Shown here in pieces: positions 23,819 through 37,200 of a DNA stretch of 64,000 bases. Position numbers and translations under genes: made by a program. Origin of the DNA: Amblyornis subalaris (Eukaryota; Chordata; Aves; Passeriformes; Ptilonorhynchidae); assembly GCA_018881555.1 (NCBI GenBank), contig JACAXG010000026.1:3715459-3779458 (forward strand). Direction: 5' to 3'. The first letter of the stretch is position 1; the number at the start of each line of letters is the position of its first letter. The notes under the pieces were generated by a model. It had not been told where the DNA came from. It made no database searches and worked only from the letters and a program-made list of their open reading frames with translations.

Positions 23819-26800
23819 AAAAACCTCTGGATATATATGTTGACAGTGGCTGAAGGGACAAGTCTCATCACCCCTTACAAACACTACAAAACAACTAATC
23901 CTGTAAAAAGAGCTTACAAGATAGGTATTTTCTGCAAGAAACACAGTGATTTAATTCTTGTTTACTTCAAAGATGCAAGATCATGTTCTGGGAAATAATA
24001 ATAGGACTATCCACTACCATTTCTGCATATACCTATTGTACATACAAATCCAATATTTAGATGTTGCAGAACATTTTTAATGTATTAGTGTTGTTAATCT
24101 TATTTCATAAGCCACAGAAGTATTTAGCCTGGGAAGAGGGGAAAGGTGATTTAAAGCTATTTATTCATCATGAGATGCTTGATGGATGTTAGCTTGTACT
24201 TACTGAGTAAACTGTATCTACAAAGGCAAGTGATGCCATGCTTGGGAACTCTGAAATAACAATCAGAACAGAGGACAGGGATCTTTGTAAACCAGGAATA
24301 GAAATTTGAATGAGCTGTTCTGCTACAGTTTAACTTGCAATTTTTGAATTTCCCATTGTGTTTTACTGTTTAACAATCCCTTTGTGTTACACACTACTCA
24401 GACACTGAAAAATAGACAGGTAATGTTTCAAAGAAATTNTAATATGTAGCTCATATTCCATTATTTTTGTGTCAGATAACCAGATGCTATTTTTTTCAGT
24501 GCTTTAGTAAGCATTCAACATATCCATGTGCAGAGAATATTGTATTGTTTATAGCTATAATGCTATTAGATTTTAGTGAAATATTAGCTACAAGTAAGGA
24601 GTGGAGGCAACCTCATTTAATATATATATATCCCAGGCATCACTTTTTATGGTTTTATATATAAAGAATCCAAGAGAACCTCAGCATAACCTCCACAAAG
24701 AAAACTCTTATTGTTATGTTTCATCATTGAGAAATGTTTATGGGTCCCATAAGATTTAACTCACATGTTTAAATAATTTGTGTAACCTTTTGGCCATGTA
24801 ATTTATTTGATTTATCTGAAATGATTGTAGACAAGAAATTTCAGCAGCCCTGCTTTGTTTGAGAGTCTTCTCATAAAGCAATGGAAAGAAAATAGTTATC
24901 AAATTATGTTAGGCTTAAAATTACTGTAAGCAGCCCCCACAAAAGCTAGACAAATTATGGGGTTTTCTCCTAATTTCATCCATATTATGTGTTTGGCCTA
25001 GATGCTTGGTATAATTTGATATGAAAAGACAGAGTGAGGGTTTGCCTGCTAAAAAAAACACCCCTTTTTAAAGTGGAGGAAATTTGCAACAGCACCTGCA
25101 TGAATGCACAAGGGGATCCCAGGGAGACTCCTTGGGGACCCCTATGTCATGGACAGGCACAGATGCCTCTGTGTGCTCTCTCAAGGATGGGGGCTGCAGT
25201 CCGTTTCTCAACACAGTTTTTTGCATACAGAGTTCTCAGGTAAGACTTTTCCCTTTGTGTTAAAATTAAATGCTTCAGCATTAATATCCAGCCCTGTTAC
25301 AGTTTGATTCATATCCATAGTACCCTATATATGTACTAATCAAGCCTGAATGTACTTAGCAAGCTCCAGTATGCAGCCCTGAACATATTCTGAAAAGNTT
25401 CCTGTCTCTGTGCTGACAATTGAGGTGCCTGGGTATATTTTGGATCTGGCACTGGCTGCAGTTCATCCTGTAGGTGTATTTTCTTCTCTCCTGGTGCATG
25501 TGTGCAAAGCAGCAAAGCAGTGAAATGCTTTGAAATGCAGTGAAAAGCAGTCATGTAACTGCAGAAGCTGGTCTTTGTCCTCAACCAGCTCCTTGGATGA
25601 GTTTTTTACTTACATGAGAGGACAAAAGGCACTGATTAAAGGATTGCTTAGTACTAATGAGAGGGCTTAAACAAGTTAGAGAGACATCTTCCAAACAGCA
25701 GACCTCAATTGTAGCCCTTCTTGATGCCATCGAGGGAGTTTGCAGAGCATATAACTTAGCTTTTCAGTTCAAAGGAGCGCACACAAACCAAGGGTGGTCC
25801 CATTCACAGTTTCTTCAGAATTTCATGAAATCTGTAAGAAAAATGAGGACATTGTTGAAACGAAAGAATTTGGATATGATTACTTTCAAAACCTGGTACA
25901 AAGCAGAAGCAATCTCAGTGAAGTCAGAGGAGTTATTTTGATATAAAATAAGTGCGAAGAGGACTGAAGGCAGAACTGTCAAATTAGTTCGCTTTATTCT
26001 CTTTAGTGATAAAAGCTCAGGACTGCTCATTATGCTTTGAAGAAAGACATTCCTAGTGAATTTATTAGTGAAAAGCAGGTGCTTTAATTTGTGGTCTTTC
26101 CAAGGCAAACAATTTTTGCTAAAATTCCTGGAGGACTCACAGCCGAAAGNATTCATTCTGGTAATAACATACTAGTGTATCTGGAAATAATGATCACTTT
26201 TAGACTAAGAGTTTATGAGGTTTAACAGGACAAATGCTTCAAAACAGGAAAGCACAGTTCAGCTACNGTAAATCAAAATCGTTTGCCTCTTTCAAGATGA
26301 ATTATTACAAATAGAAGAATATTAGATGGTGGTACTAAACTTGGATGTTACTTTCGGTTTTCTTTCACCCATAAGCATATTTTTTGCCTTGAAAATCTGT
26401 CCAGCTGGGTGCTTTCGTACTGTTTGTGTTTCCTCCCCATCTTTTAGCACAGTCTTTCTTTGGTGGCTCTGCATATAATAGAGAGTTCCTACTCTGGTGT
26501 AGGGCACAGAAGCAGTGAAAACTCTCCTACATACAGGACATTTAAATTCTGCGGAGATGCTGTAGAAGGGAATAACTCACGGGGCCATGAACAGCTAGTA
26601 AAAATAGAGCAAATCTTGATATCCCCTGCTTTTGATTGGCCAGGGCAAAAGACCAGAGAGTTTCAGTATATAGGAGAGAAAAGTAGGCCAATTACTTTAC
26701 TTAAGCTGTACTTGGAGGACAGCAGGTTGCTGTTCCTTGGTCAGCTCAGCTTTATCTTCTTATCTGAGTTGTGTCTATACGGNTCTACGTGGATCTGTTG

Positions 26801-28082
26801 AAAGTGAAGCCTGGTAACTAAAGTATGAGTTCAAACTTGATTCGTATTTGGTGCATCTGCTTTGTGGTAAGTGTTTTGATGAGTGGGAACAGGAAATGTT
26901 AACACCTTGCAAGATGATTTGCTATGTGACAAAACTCCACAGCAAGATAAATAGCAACCCATCCAACTTGGCAACTGCCAAAGAAGTCTCCCAATAGCCT
27001 GGGGAGCAGAGAGGGTAGGGTGGACTCCAGTGTGCCTAAAAATAATGCAGGAGAGCTGATGATTTGTCACGATGCCTATGGATTACCAAAAGTTTCATTC
27101 ATGGCCAAAAAGCCTTCGAGACTGAAGTGGTTACAGTTATCTCTTAGAAGTACCTGTCAAAGACACTGAAGCCTATTTATCTTTTACTACATTTTAGGAA
27201 CATCTTGAATTGTCATATTCCACCTGTACTCACAACCACAATGTTTTTCACTAATCAAAAACCATCAGATTTGTAGCCTCAAGGCACGATCAAGGTGTCA
27301 AACAGAATTTGATTTTTACCACTTTATATTCCTCTGAAGTGCAGATGACTCTGGCTTGGCAGCAGTATTCCATACAGAAGCAAATTCTCAGGGCTTCCAG
27401 GTACAATAAATGGTCCTCAGCAGAGAGTTTGTGCAGTACATCTGGACATNACATTGAGGAAGTAAGCCAGGAAGATTGCACTTTGCAATCACAATGTGTG
27501 TTTGATGTGAGAAGACAGGGAGATACAAAGCATATTTAATATAACAAAGGGCAGTTACATTTGGAATAAAATAACATTTATTAACGTTGTTGTGTTTTGA
27601 TAATCAAATATGTCCTTTAAAGTAATACAGGTTCTGCTCTTGTTCAGCTGTCTGTAAATTTTGTTTTGAAAATTCAGTAAAGCCTCAAACTCAGCAAAGT
27701 CAATAAGCCACTGGACAAAGAGCCAAGAGTTTTTCAGCTTTGACCATTGGAAGAGACTGGGCATCTCTTCTGACAGTCTGACAGAAAATATTGAGGCTAT
27801 GATACAGGACACAGTCTTCTAGGAGTCTCAAAGAAATCAAAGGCAAGGTATTGCCTCCAAATTCATTGACTATGGCTACTTCAAAGTAATTANACATGCA
27901 CAAAATGTTCTGCTTTTAAGGTTTTTCACAACTTTCATTATTAAAGACTATGTTGATGAAAATGACTGTTGTTGAATCTTTTATGCTTTCCACCTACTTC
28001 ATATCTCTCATTAAAAACCTGCAATTTAAATTTTTGAAAATCCCCTGCTGTTCCCTGTCTTTCACGGGTATGTTTGCAAAAA

Positions 28083-28116
28083 ATAATTTCTGATAACAAT
28101 AATTTCTGATAACAAT
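28083..28116. repeat. Perfect 16-bp tandem duplication
   Basis: The unit ataatttctgataaca occurs twice without mismatch, with two more bases of a third copy. This is a short local duplication. Confidence 0.9.
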
Positions 28117-29281
28117 GTATTTACTCTAGTTGATCTTACTATGGCATGTATTCCAATTCATTAATAATTCCTTTTTCTTGACACCTAATTTCCGGAGGCT
28201 AAAATTTCATAGGGAGNTTTATTAACAACATATTGCATTTGTTCTCTTGTTTGATATTTGTTGGTGACATTTTCTGCCTCTTTTACAAGAAATACTGGAG
28301 GTGGTATTTTGCTTCAGTTACTTGCTCATTTTTGAGCTACCTAAATGTTTAGTCTTTACAGAAGAAAAAGAAAAGTCTTCAAAAAGCTTAATTGATAGCA
28401 TAAGTGTATCTCAATAACCCTTTTTCCTGTCCCTAGCATTTTGCCTGAATGTGTATTTTTGGCTACATGAAGCAACTGAATTTCTGCTTTCATCAGAGTT
28501 TTCCAGTATGAAGTGTCTAGATGTTAATGATAGAGCACTACAGGAATCTTTCTTCCAGAAGGTATAGCCCTCGAACAGCTTTGAATCATACATTTTAATC
28601 TTTCTGGGTTCAGGTGGTCAGCAGGCTATCTATTTCAGCCCNCACGCTTCATTATCTGAACATTAGAGTAGTGCTGGAAAAAGGTAGACCCCCAATGAAT
28701 CTTATGAAAATATTGCGGTGTTCAAATACATTATATTATTGGTATTAATAAGATGAAAAATTAGACAGTACAAAGCACGCAATGACATTTTTCAATTCAC
28801 AAAAAGAAGCTTTCTTCAGAATATATCTAAGGGAAAATATGACAGCAGGAAAATACATCTAAAGAGGGNTTTTTTTAGGCTTGTGAACCAAAGAATGATG
28901 GCAAAGAATGTAGAGTCTAGGTTAAAATACGTAGGTGAAATAGCTGCATATTTCACATAAACAGAAGAAAAATCTGCATCAAGGTTGCCAAATGATATGT
29001 TTTTATAGGGGATGATCTGCTAAATGAAATTCCAGCATGTTACAGAGGTGCAAAAGAATCAAAGAACAATTGAAGTATTTCCATTTATGAAAGTACCTAG
29101 CATTTCTCCCACTTTAAGAAAGGCTGAAGCCCTCTTTACTGGCAGGGATCATATTGCAACAAAGAAAAAAAATGTCAGAAAACTCAAGTCAGAAAAGGGG
29201 ACTACAAAAAATTAGTTTAGCACAGTGCATATAACACAAAAGGAAAATAAGTGTGGTTAACATTGTTTAATATAGTTAATA

Positions 29282-29465
29282 ATGAGTTTCTGGATATTTG
29301 TGTTAGGTAGCAGTACTGGGGAAGGTGGTGTAGAATTTGTTTCTGCTGGTGAAGGCAGAGTGGCTCTGCCCCCCTGCATTGGGAANGGGGTCACTGCCAA
29401 GGCTATGAGAGCTTCCCCATCTGAGCTCCAGGAGGGGCAAGGGGAAAAAGGCCAACTCTTTGGTA
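29282..29465 (+). other. GC-richer open segment ending in a strong donor
   Basis: In AT-rich surroundings, a segment of about 180 bp is open from the ATG at 29282 and ends CTTTG|GTAAGTGAT at 29465. Its translation is rich in G, E and A (SSTGEGGVEFVSAGEGRVAL at its start). The upstream acceptor options are weak (gtgttaggtag). It is unrecognised and could be a first exon of a non-coding transcript or chance. Confidence 0.12.
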
Positions 29466-31290
29466 AGTGATTTTTCTTTGTGCAGTCATAAAATCCACTG
29501 TNAAAGGCAACTCATGGAACACGAAGGCTAAATCTGTAGCATATTAGCAAAACAGCCACTGTTTCAATGGCAATAAGCAATAGCACCAAGTGCTGTGCCA
29601 CCAGCTTTCTTCTATTGTGGATGACCAAGGATGATGAAAATGTTTTCTTATGGATTGCTCCACAACAAAAACGTTTTTCTGGTTTGGCCGGTTAAACATG
29701 TTTTTCTTCACAAGGCTTCTCTAGCAGTGAAAGCCTCCACATTGAAGCTGCTGGGGCGTTTTTGAGAAACACGTGTAAGCAATGCTAACAGAGGTTCATT
29801 GTTGTCAACAGGAGTTGTGAGAGCAGCACAACTTTTTGTTAGGGTATCTATAACAGTAAATCATGCGATGGAGAGACTTCAACTAACCAGCATTTGTTCT
29901 TATACCAAATACCTCTAAAGAGTTTTTCAACACCCTTAAATCACTTAGGAGGCAAAAGTATACGTGTTACAATTTNAAAGCAGTTTAGCCATATTTGTAA
30001 ATGTTGTCTTTTCAGCGATATGTTTTTATCTGAAAAGACACCAGCACTGCAGAATAGCCAGTACTCTCCAGCTATACGTGAGGATAATATTTTACTTATT
30101 GCAATCCATTCTCATTTCAACCTCTTCTTTTTCTTTTCTGTCACCACTGCATGTACTAGGAGAAAAAGAAAAGACAAACAGAAACAGTACAGAAGTTACC
30201 AGAAAGAATCTTGAAAAAAGCTCAGGTCTCTAATTTTATTGTTCATATGTAGGTACTCACTCTTTTCTTGAATTGTTCAATGAAGAAAATAATGCNGAAG
30301 TAACAGCATGTGATAAAGTGGGGGAATATTTTATGATATGCTAATAGGATGGATTCAGATAAAGAATTATACCAAATGGTACAGTTGCTCATATTTTAAT
30401 ATCCTTGGGGAGAGTTTTACCAAAATAACTTTACTTAGTCCACAGAGTTACTACAAAATCAGATTAGCACAATGAGCCTGTGAAAATAAGGTATCACAAG
30501 TCCCTTGCACTTCACGGTGTGCAGCAAGTACACTCACTCCTACGTACCAACCATTGACTGGGCTAGAGACTGGACAAACAAAATTACTATTGACATTAGA
30601 AATCGAAAATCTTTTTTTTCTGATTACTTGCTGTTCAGCGGTAACATGGCAATCCCAGCTATTCCTGTGTAGGTACAAACTGAACAGCTACTGAACCCAC
30701 TGCTGTGCTGAATTGAGAGTAAAATGGGAATGGCTTTGATCAGCATAAGTAATATTTTGCTGTACTTCCTACAATCACAATATAGAAGTAGAGTCAGAAG
30801 ACAGGGAGATAAATCTGCCCTGTTCCTTGGGTTGGAGGGAAGAAATTTCTCTTGTAATAGAGGTTGTTGTTATTGTTGTAGTTGGAGAAAGAGGGTTATT
30901 CTCTAACACAGAAGCTGTTAAGAAACAGGCTTGGAAATGGTTAGTAAGGAAATTGATTGTTTCCCTTCTTGCCATCTAGTTCTAGAGAAATAATTCTTTG
31001 TGTGATTTTTTTTTTTAATGGCTAAGCTAAAGACATTTCATCCAAGAAATAACCAACTGTCATTATATGTAATTATTTTCAGCAGTTAAGCTACAGTGTC
31101 AAAAATTTGTTTTGAAAATTGAAATATGATGTTGTTAAAGTGTGGCTTAACAAAGCTCAATGGTGATATTACCATTACTGTATTACACAATCATTTGAAC
31201 AAGATAAAAATCAAAGACAAAATTGTAGTCCACTGCAATACAAGGTTATCAATTATATTGGTCACTTACCAAAGATTTGCTGTTGGCAAA

Positions 31291-31760
31291 AGGTCTCTCT
31301 GCCTCAAGGAGCAACCTTGACAGGTGTCCCAGCTCAAGGGGAGATCACCGGTGCAGCCAGGCTGCTTAGCAGGGAGAACTCGAAGAAGGCCCACTCAGAC
31401 TGTTGTAATTATGGAATAAAGTGGTTGGCTTGTAGTCAAATTACATGAGGTGGAAAAGGTATGCATGAGACTCCTCGTATCCACAAGTTTCTTTGTTCCT
31501 TGATCAATGATTCTAGGAAAAGCNGCCCGCTATTTATGCGCTAATCGCATGATCGTGTTCCAAGCTCATCTGCATTGATGCTCACTGTGTCACTCTGCTC
31601 CTGAGAGGGTTTTCAGACAACAGATTGGAACTGGAGAAGTTCTTGGCCTGGTTACAGCTCAGCCCTTTGCCTCCTTTGGAGCTTGTACCAAACTGCTTCT
31701 AGTGTGGTTGAGGAGTCGAGTGTATCCATCACAGAAGGTCATACTTTANTTGGTGGAGCC
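31291..31760. mobile_element. Possible LTR-derived or other interspersed element
   Basis: This block of about 470 bp has more GC and more CpG than its flanks (for example caccggtgca, actcgaag, gcgctaatcgcatgatcgtg, gtcgagtg). It has a polyadenylation-like ggaataaagtgg near 31410 and a TATA-like ctatttatgc near 31531. The texture resembles an avian endogenous retroviral long terminal repeat. I cannot identify the TG/CA ends, a target-site duplication or any retroviral gene. This call is inference from composition. Confidence 0.25.
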
Positions 31761-33786
31761 AAAGGACAGAAGTATCAGCAGGATGGGACACAATTTTCCT
31801 TCTAAATCNTATATTCAGACCCAAAAGGTAAGGAATGAAATACTATAAACACAAAGGAAGCTGCTCAAAAGTTAGAACACATTGGGCTTTGTTGCCCCTT
31901 CTCAAACATGGTAACAGAAGGAAGGGATAAAAGAGCATGAACACTGATATTATATAAAATAAATGTTCTACATGTCAAGTATAAAGTTGTAACAAAAAAT
32001 GTTTAGATTTCAGTGACTTGGTAAAAAATCTTTATTTTGATTTATTCCCAGACACTTTTCAATCTGTCTGTGAACAATGAACCCATAGTATTAATAGGAC
32101 ACTACACAATGTGTTTTTTTCTTTATAACAGTGTAAAAGAATACAGAAGCATTTGGGGAAAAAAATGAACTTAAGCTTTGAGTGTTTTATCTGGCTCCAC
32201 TCCAAAATAAATGGAGCACATGGAGGGCAGTTACTCTGGGGTGCTGAGAATATCTGTCAGGCTCAGAGTACTGAATGGTCTTTGTTCACCTCTTAGAAGA
32301 AATAGTGCATAGAGATTACATAGGGTATGTAGGATATATTTGTATGTTATGTATGTATATACATTGCTGGTTGTTCCAGGAGCACATTAAAAAGTGAGAA
32401 AAGCAGAAGGTGATATTATCTTATTTTTCACTGAATGTTTCTAAATTAAGTCAGCATTTTCTGGGGTACAAATTGGTGGTCATACATTTTTGAACTTCCC
32501 ACCTGTTCCAATTACTTCTGTCTGAAGTTGATTGTGAAGCTGTGGCATACAAAAACACAAAGTAACATCTGTGGCTTCTAGGGTGAAAGGAGAAAAATTT
32601 CTATATTAGCCCAATATTCATGTTTTTACTGTATCACTGAAGTTAAAATTTCTAGGTAATGGATTCTGAGGCAGAAACAGGNTAGTGGGCCTTAAATGAA
32701 AGTTGTCTACAAGGAGAATGGGATGTTGTTCCTCCAGACAGCTCTATGCCTTTATTGCTTTCCATGATTTTTCTAGTTAACTGCAGAGATCCCACAATGA
32801 GACTCACTGCTGGTCTTCTGCAATGGACTCTATTCTTACACCCTGATTATTCTTTTTTTCTTTTTATTTTTTACCTCAGTGTTGTTGGACAAGGGTAATA
32901 TACTGAGGTCAGTAAAATGTAGTTGTGCTAGTGTAGCAAACTGTGTGTCACNTATTGCTGTTTCTGCTCAATAGAATCTATGTGCTTTGCTCTCTTTTCT
33001 AATGGCTTGTCCATTAAAATGGCCTTAATATTGTTCACGGGTCTTATTTGAGATAGTTTTAAAAATCTAAATACTAGAAAATGTATTCCCTCCTTGATCT
33101 GCTTTAATGGAAGTTGTGCCTGGGGATGAGAGGACAATAGATCTTCCCATGTCTGAGTGAGATTGCTTCTTTGGAGATTCAGAAAGGTAATTTGTCTTTA
33201 AAATGATGTTGTTTAAAACTGCTTTGTTTATTTCTTAAATGCAATAAACCAGAGCTGCCAGCTACATAGAAGTAACCAGAATCTTAGAAACATACTCAGG
33301 TACTTGGAAATTATTTCTAGGAATCCAGGAAAATGGGATTTACAGGTTTACGGTATATGCAAAAAGAAAATCTTAGAGCTGTAAAGTAAGCCAGGCACAA
33401 ACAGCTTCTGTCTACTTTCAAGTGCTTATTTCCTGTGTCCTTCTAGCATTTGGCAATGAAATAAATTCTTAAGATTGAAATGCAGCACCAGGGCTTAATT
33501 TTTCAGGGTGAACTTCATTTAAGTGAATTGCTGTAAATGCATTGGAATGAACAGCACGAAAACATAAAAATTAAGTAGCTATTTACTAGGATGGATCTGC
33601 TCCTATGCTCTCTCTGCAATAAAGTATCCTGCTTAGAAACTATCTTTCAGTGTGGTAGCTACTTCTTCCTAGGAGGCCTTCATGTGTTTTGTTGTTTGGG
33701 GTTTTGAGGTATTCAGAGGTATTCAGGCCTCCCTTTCTGTTGTTTACCCCTTGTTTATTTGTCCCCCATATTTCACACTGGTGAGG
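31761..33786. other. Unique AT-rich non-coding DNA
   Basis: No gene is recognised. An alternating TATG/TA patch lies at 32340-32365. A very strong pyrimidine tract and AG (32850-32878) has no convincing exon behind it. Confidence 0.5.
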
Positions 33787-34282
33787 CAGCACCCTGAACC
33801 TGGGCCACTCACTATGAGAAAGTCATTGGGGTCCAGAGAAGGGTAACAGAGCTGGGGAAGGGTCTGGAGCACAANTCTGAAGAAGAGCAGCTGAGGGAGC
33901 TGGGTGGGCTCAGCCTGGAGAAAAGGAGGCTGAAGGGGNACCTTATGATTCTCTACAGCTCCCTGAAAGGAGGGTGTAGCCAGGTGGGNGTGGGTATGTT
34001 CTCCCAGGTGACAAGTTATAGGACAAGAGGAAATCACCTCAAGTGTTGTTAGGGGAGATTTAGGTTAGATTTTATGGAAAATTCCTTCATAGAAAGAGTT
34101 TTTAAGCCCTGGAACAGGCTGCCCAGGGANGTGGTAGAGGTACTATCCTTGGAGATATCCAAAACAGGTGTAGATGTGGCACTTGAGGACATGGTTTGGA
34201 CTTGGCACTGTTAGACTTATGGTTGGACTCGATGATCTTACAGGTTTTTTCCAGCCTAAATGATTCTNTAATTTTATNCTTG
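33787..34282 (+). mobile_element. CR1 LINE, 3' fragment
   Basis: The sequence matches the CR1 3' region: ggtccagagaagggtaacag, then ctgagggagctgg, cagcctggagaaaaggaggc, ctggaacaggctgcccaggg and ttccagcctaaatgattct, with an octamer-like tail. It is collinear with 5950-6460 and keeps the C-terminal ORF2 codons plus the 3' untranslated end. It is 5'-truncated, about 500 bp long, broken by stops and has several unresolved bases. Confidence 0.93.
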
Positions 34283-37200
34283 AAAAACATTCATTTTTTA
34301 GAGAATTGCCTGATTGCATCCCTGAATGTTGAACNTTGTATCCTGTCAGGGGTACTCAAGGGAGATTTCTGAAATACTGATTCAGTTAAAATACTNATTC
34401 TTAATCTCTCAGTTGTTACTGCCTACTGCTCTGAGAAGGAAGTAACTTTTCTTCAGAGATAGAAATGTAATTGGCTACAGCACTCACTAGCATGGGGTAC
34501 ACCCCAGTATCTGTCCTGTNTAAGATGTGGTGCAGATGCATCAAGGAGTAAGCAGACCAAACGTTACTGTTAAATAGGTAAAATATTTCTCATGGTGAAA
34601 GAACTGGTCCCATGTCAATGAAACATGGGTATATATCAATTTTAGTGGCCTTCCTTATAGGATATTCTGTGTTAAACGAGAGATTTTTTTTCATCAAAGA
34701 TAATGTAAAAACCAAAATGGAAAGCTATTTACCTCACCAGTCACCTGCTTCCAAGAAATGTATTCACCATAACAGTTTAGTATAGTTCTCTCACAATACA
34801 GGATTATTGTACACATTTTTTTCCACCTAAAGNGTTAAGTTCCAATTTCAGTTCTGTTAGCCTGTCCAATTTTCAATGCTTATTTTTTTATATATTATTG
34901 TTATTCTATAACCTGTAGGGTGCAGTTAGTTTTATTCTCCAGATACCTTATCTCTAGTCATTCTCCAGCCTAACCACTCTACATAAACCTTTTTTCAGAC
35001 TGCTTCCCCTGAGGTGTAAAAATATTGTTTATGAAAAGAGCAGGGGGAGAACATGAGGTCTATCATTGTGTAAATCATTTCAGCCATGATATGGGAAATA
35101 TTTTTAAAAAGAAGACATATCAATAACTGAATAGGTTTTTTNGGAAAAAAAATGTTTCCAATAGGAAGCTTTTAAAGCTGAAGTTGAGGGGGCAGTGTTC
35201 CTGGAACCCCATTTAGTAGCTAGCATAGAATAGGTCTTATTTCCCATGCGTGAAATCTACTGTTCATTCACCATATAATCACTTTGCTGGGTGGAAAAGT
35301 CAGGATGCAGATTCCAGCCTTCCCGAAATAAGAGCCGCATTGCCCTCTCCGCGTGTGTGCGTCTTGCCTCCGTAAGCCTGGCCACGGCATTTGTGGCTAC
35401 AAACTGAGACATCAGATGGAAGCTGACATTTCCCTCTTACAGAAGTCTGTGCAAATGCTAAGGCCCANGGCACGGTGCTTCCCAAGCAGGTGGTACAAGG
35501 ATGCCAGTAGGAGCACATCCCAAAGGCATTTCTGCNGCGTGGAATAACTCACTCAACCTGCTGGAGGTTTCTAAATGAAAGATGAAGATATTCTGGTTTG
35601 GACAGCTGTTGCCACGGATTCCTATTTTTGGGTTTGTTCCATTCCATTTTAACCATTTATCAGTATGGTCTGTATCATTTACATAGTTGATGGCTTTGGA
35701 AAAAAAAGAAAAACCCAAGCTAAATTCTTCCAGTCAGCACCATTTTTCCTACTTAAAAAAAATGCTCAGAGAATGATAAATTACACCTCTTTTTCTTCTA
35801 CTTCTTAGTCTCCTTTGAGAACAGCAAGTGATTACTATATCACGGGCTTCTAGTTTTAAAGTCACAGTTTCAAAGTGTTCCTGCTAACTCGCGTGTTTTT
35901 CTCCAGCTACAGTTATTTCAGATCTGTAGGTAGCTCTGTTTAACACATGCAATGCAATCCGGTGAAACATTATGCTGTACTGAACTAAACTTTTCTTGTC
36001 AAAAGCCTATTTATNAATAACACTTCGCTATGAACTGCGTTTACAGCTGAGTATTGTAGCCATTTTCCATGCAATAGCAAAAATTTAGTACTGCTTTTTT
36101 TTTTTATTTGGTAGTGTTTTATCACCTGCAGTAGAAGAATTACAAATCTAGCCAGTTAAATCGTAAGCCATATTTTTTCCAACTTAATACTGGTACTCTT
36201 TTGCCTGAAGGATACATAACAGCTTTAATTATGCCCATTGTTTACTGAGGAAACAGCAGCATGACACTTAAAAAGCCCCTTTGCCTTATAGTGAAAGGAC
36301 AAAGTTCATGCAGTTGATGAAGGAGTCTCTGCATGCAGGTGTGAAACTTCAGTGCAGCTATTGCTTTGTTTTTACAGCTGTTGATCTTTCACACTTCTCA
36401 AGCAGACCATGCTGTGCAGGAATTGATATGTAGAAAATAACTGGGCACAGTGATCAAGTATCACCAGCCTCGTGATTCTTCNGTAGCATTTCGGGTTGGT
36501 GTTTACATTTTCTTTCCACTTATTGTAGATTAAGTATGAAAGGAATGAAATTGGTCTGATTATTTCAGTTGGAAAGGAGTCTTAATGCCTGCTCTCTATA
36601 CATTTGTGNTTTGGTTGTTGTTTTGTTTATTGAGGTTTTTTTTCTCCTTTTAATTTTGCTTATTATTATTCCAGTTGTGTAATTTTTGTTTCTAAGAAGA
36701 TGAAATTCAGGTAATGATTTAAGAATATTTTACTCAAACCTTGATGAGGACACTTGAATATTTAAGAAGAGAAACCTCTTTGAAATAATTAATTCCAAAT
36801 CTTTACATAGCCCTGATGAATATTGTGACAATGCTAAGAATGAGATATTAGCAGCTCAGTTGCCTATTTAGTAGAGACTTTTCTCATTAAAATGGCTCAT
36901 TGCATCATTTTGGGGTGGCGTTAAGGCCAAGTATAGAGTCTTCCAGACAGCAAAGGACATTTTCATCAGAAATAATGATGTCTAATGAGTCAAAAGGGAC
37001 TAAAAAACAAGTGTGGAACCAGATCATTTTTNTATACGACATTGCACAGAAGGAAGAAAAAGTCAGGAGCAGGATTCCAAGGTACTGGAACTCNAAAGGG
37101 GTACTGAAAGAAGGGAAGGATGGCCCAAAAGAGGCTGTGAAAGTTGCAGCCTCTACACTCCCTTGGGGAGAATGGGCCAGCAGCTGGNCCAGACCCTGTG

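Larger units (their letters stand above)
22283..31290. other. Long unique AT-rich interval
   Basis: No recognised gene or transposon copy. Visible items are two adjacent hairpins with identical TGATG loops (23781-23818), an alternating TA patch (24619-24632), an imperfect AAAGCAG repeat (25505-25550), a perfect 16-bp direct duplication (28083-28116) and two GC-richer patches with good donors (25243 and 29465). A minus-strand region at 27555-27900 has two overlapping frames that look weakly protein-like. Confidence 0.45.
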
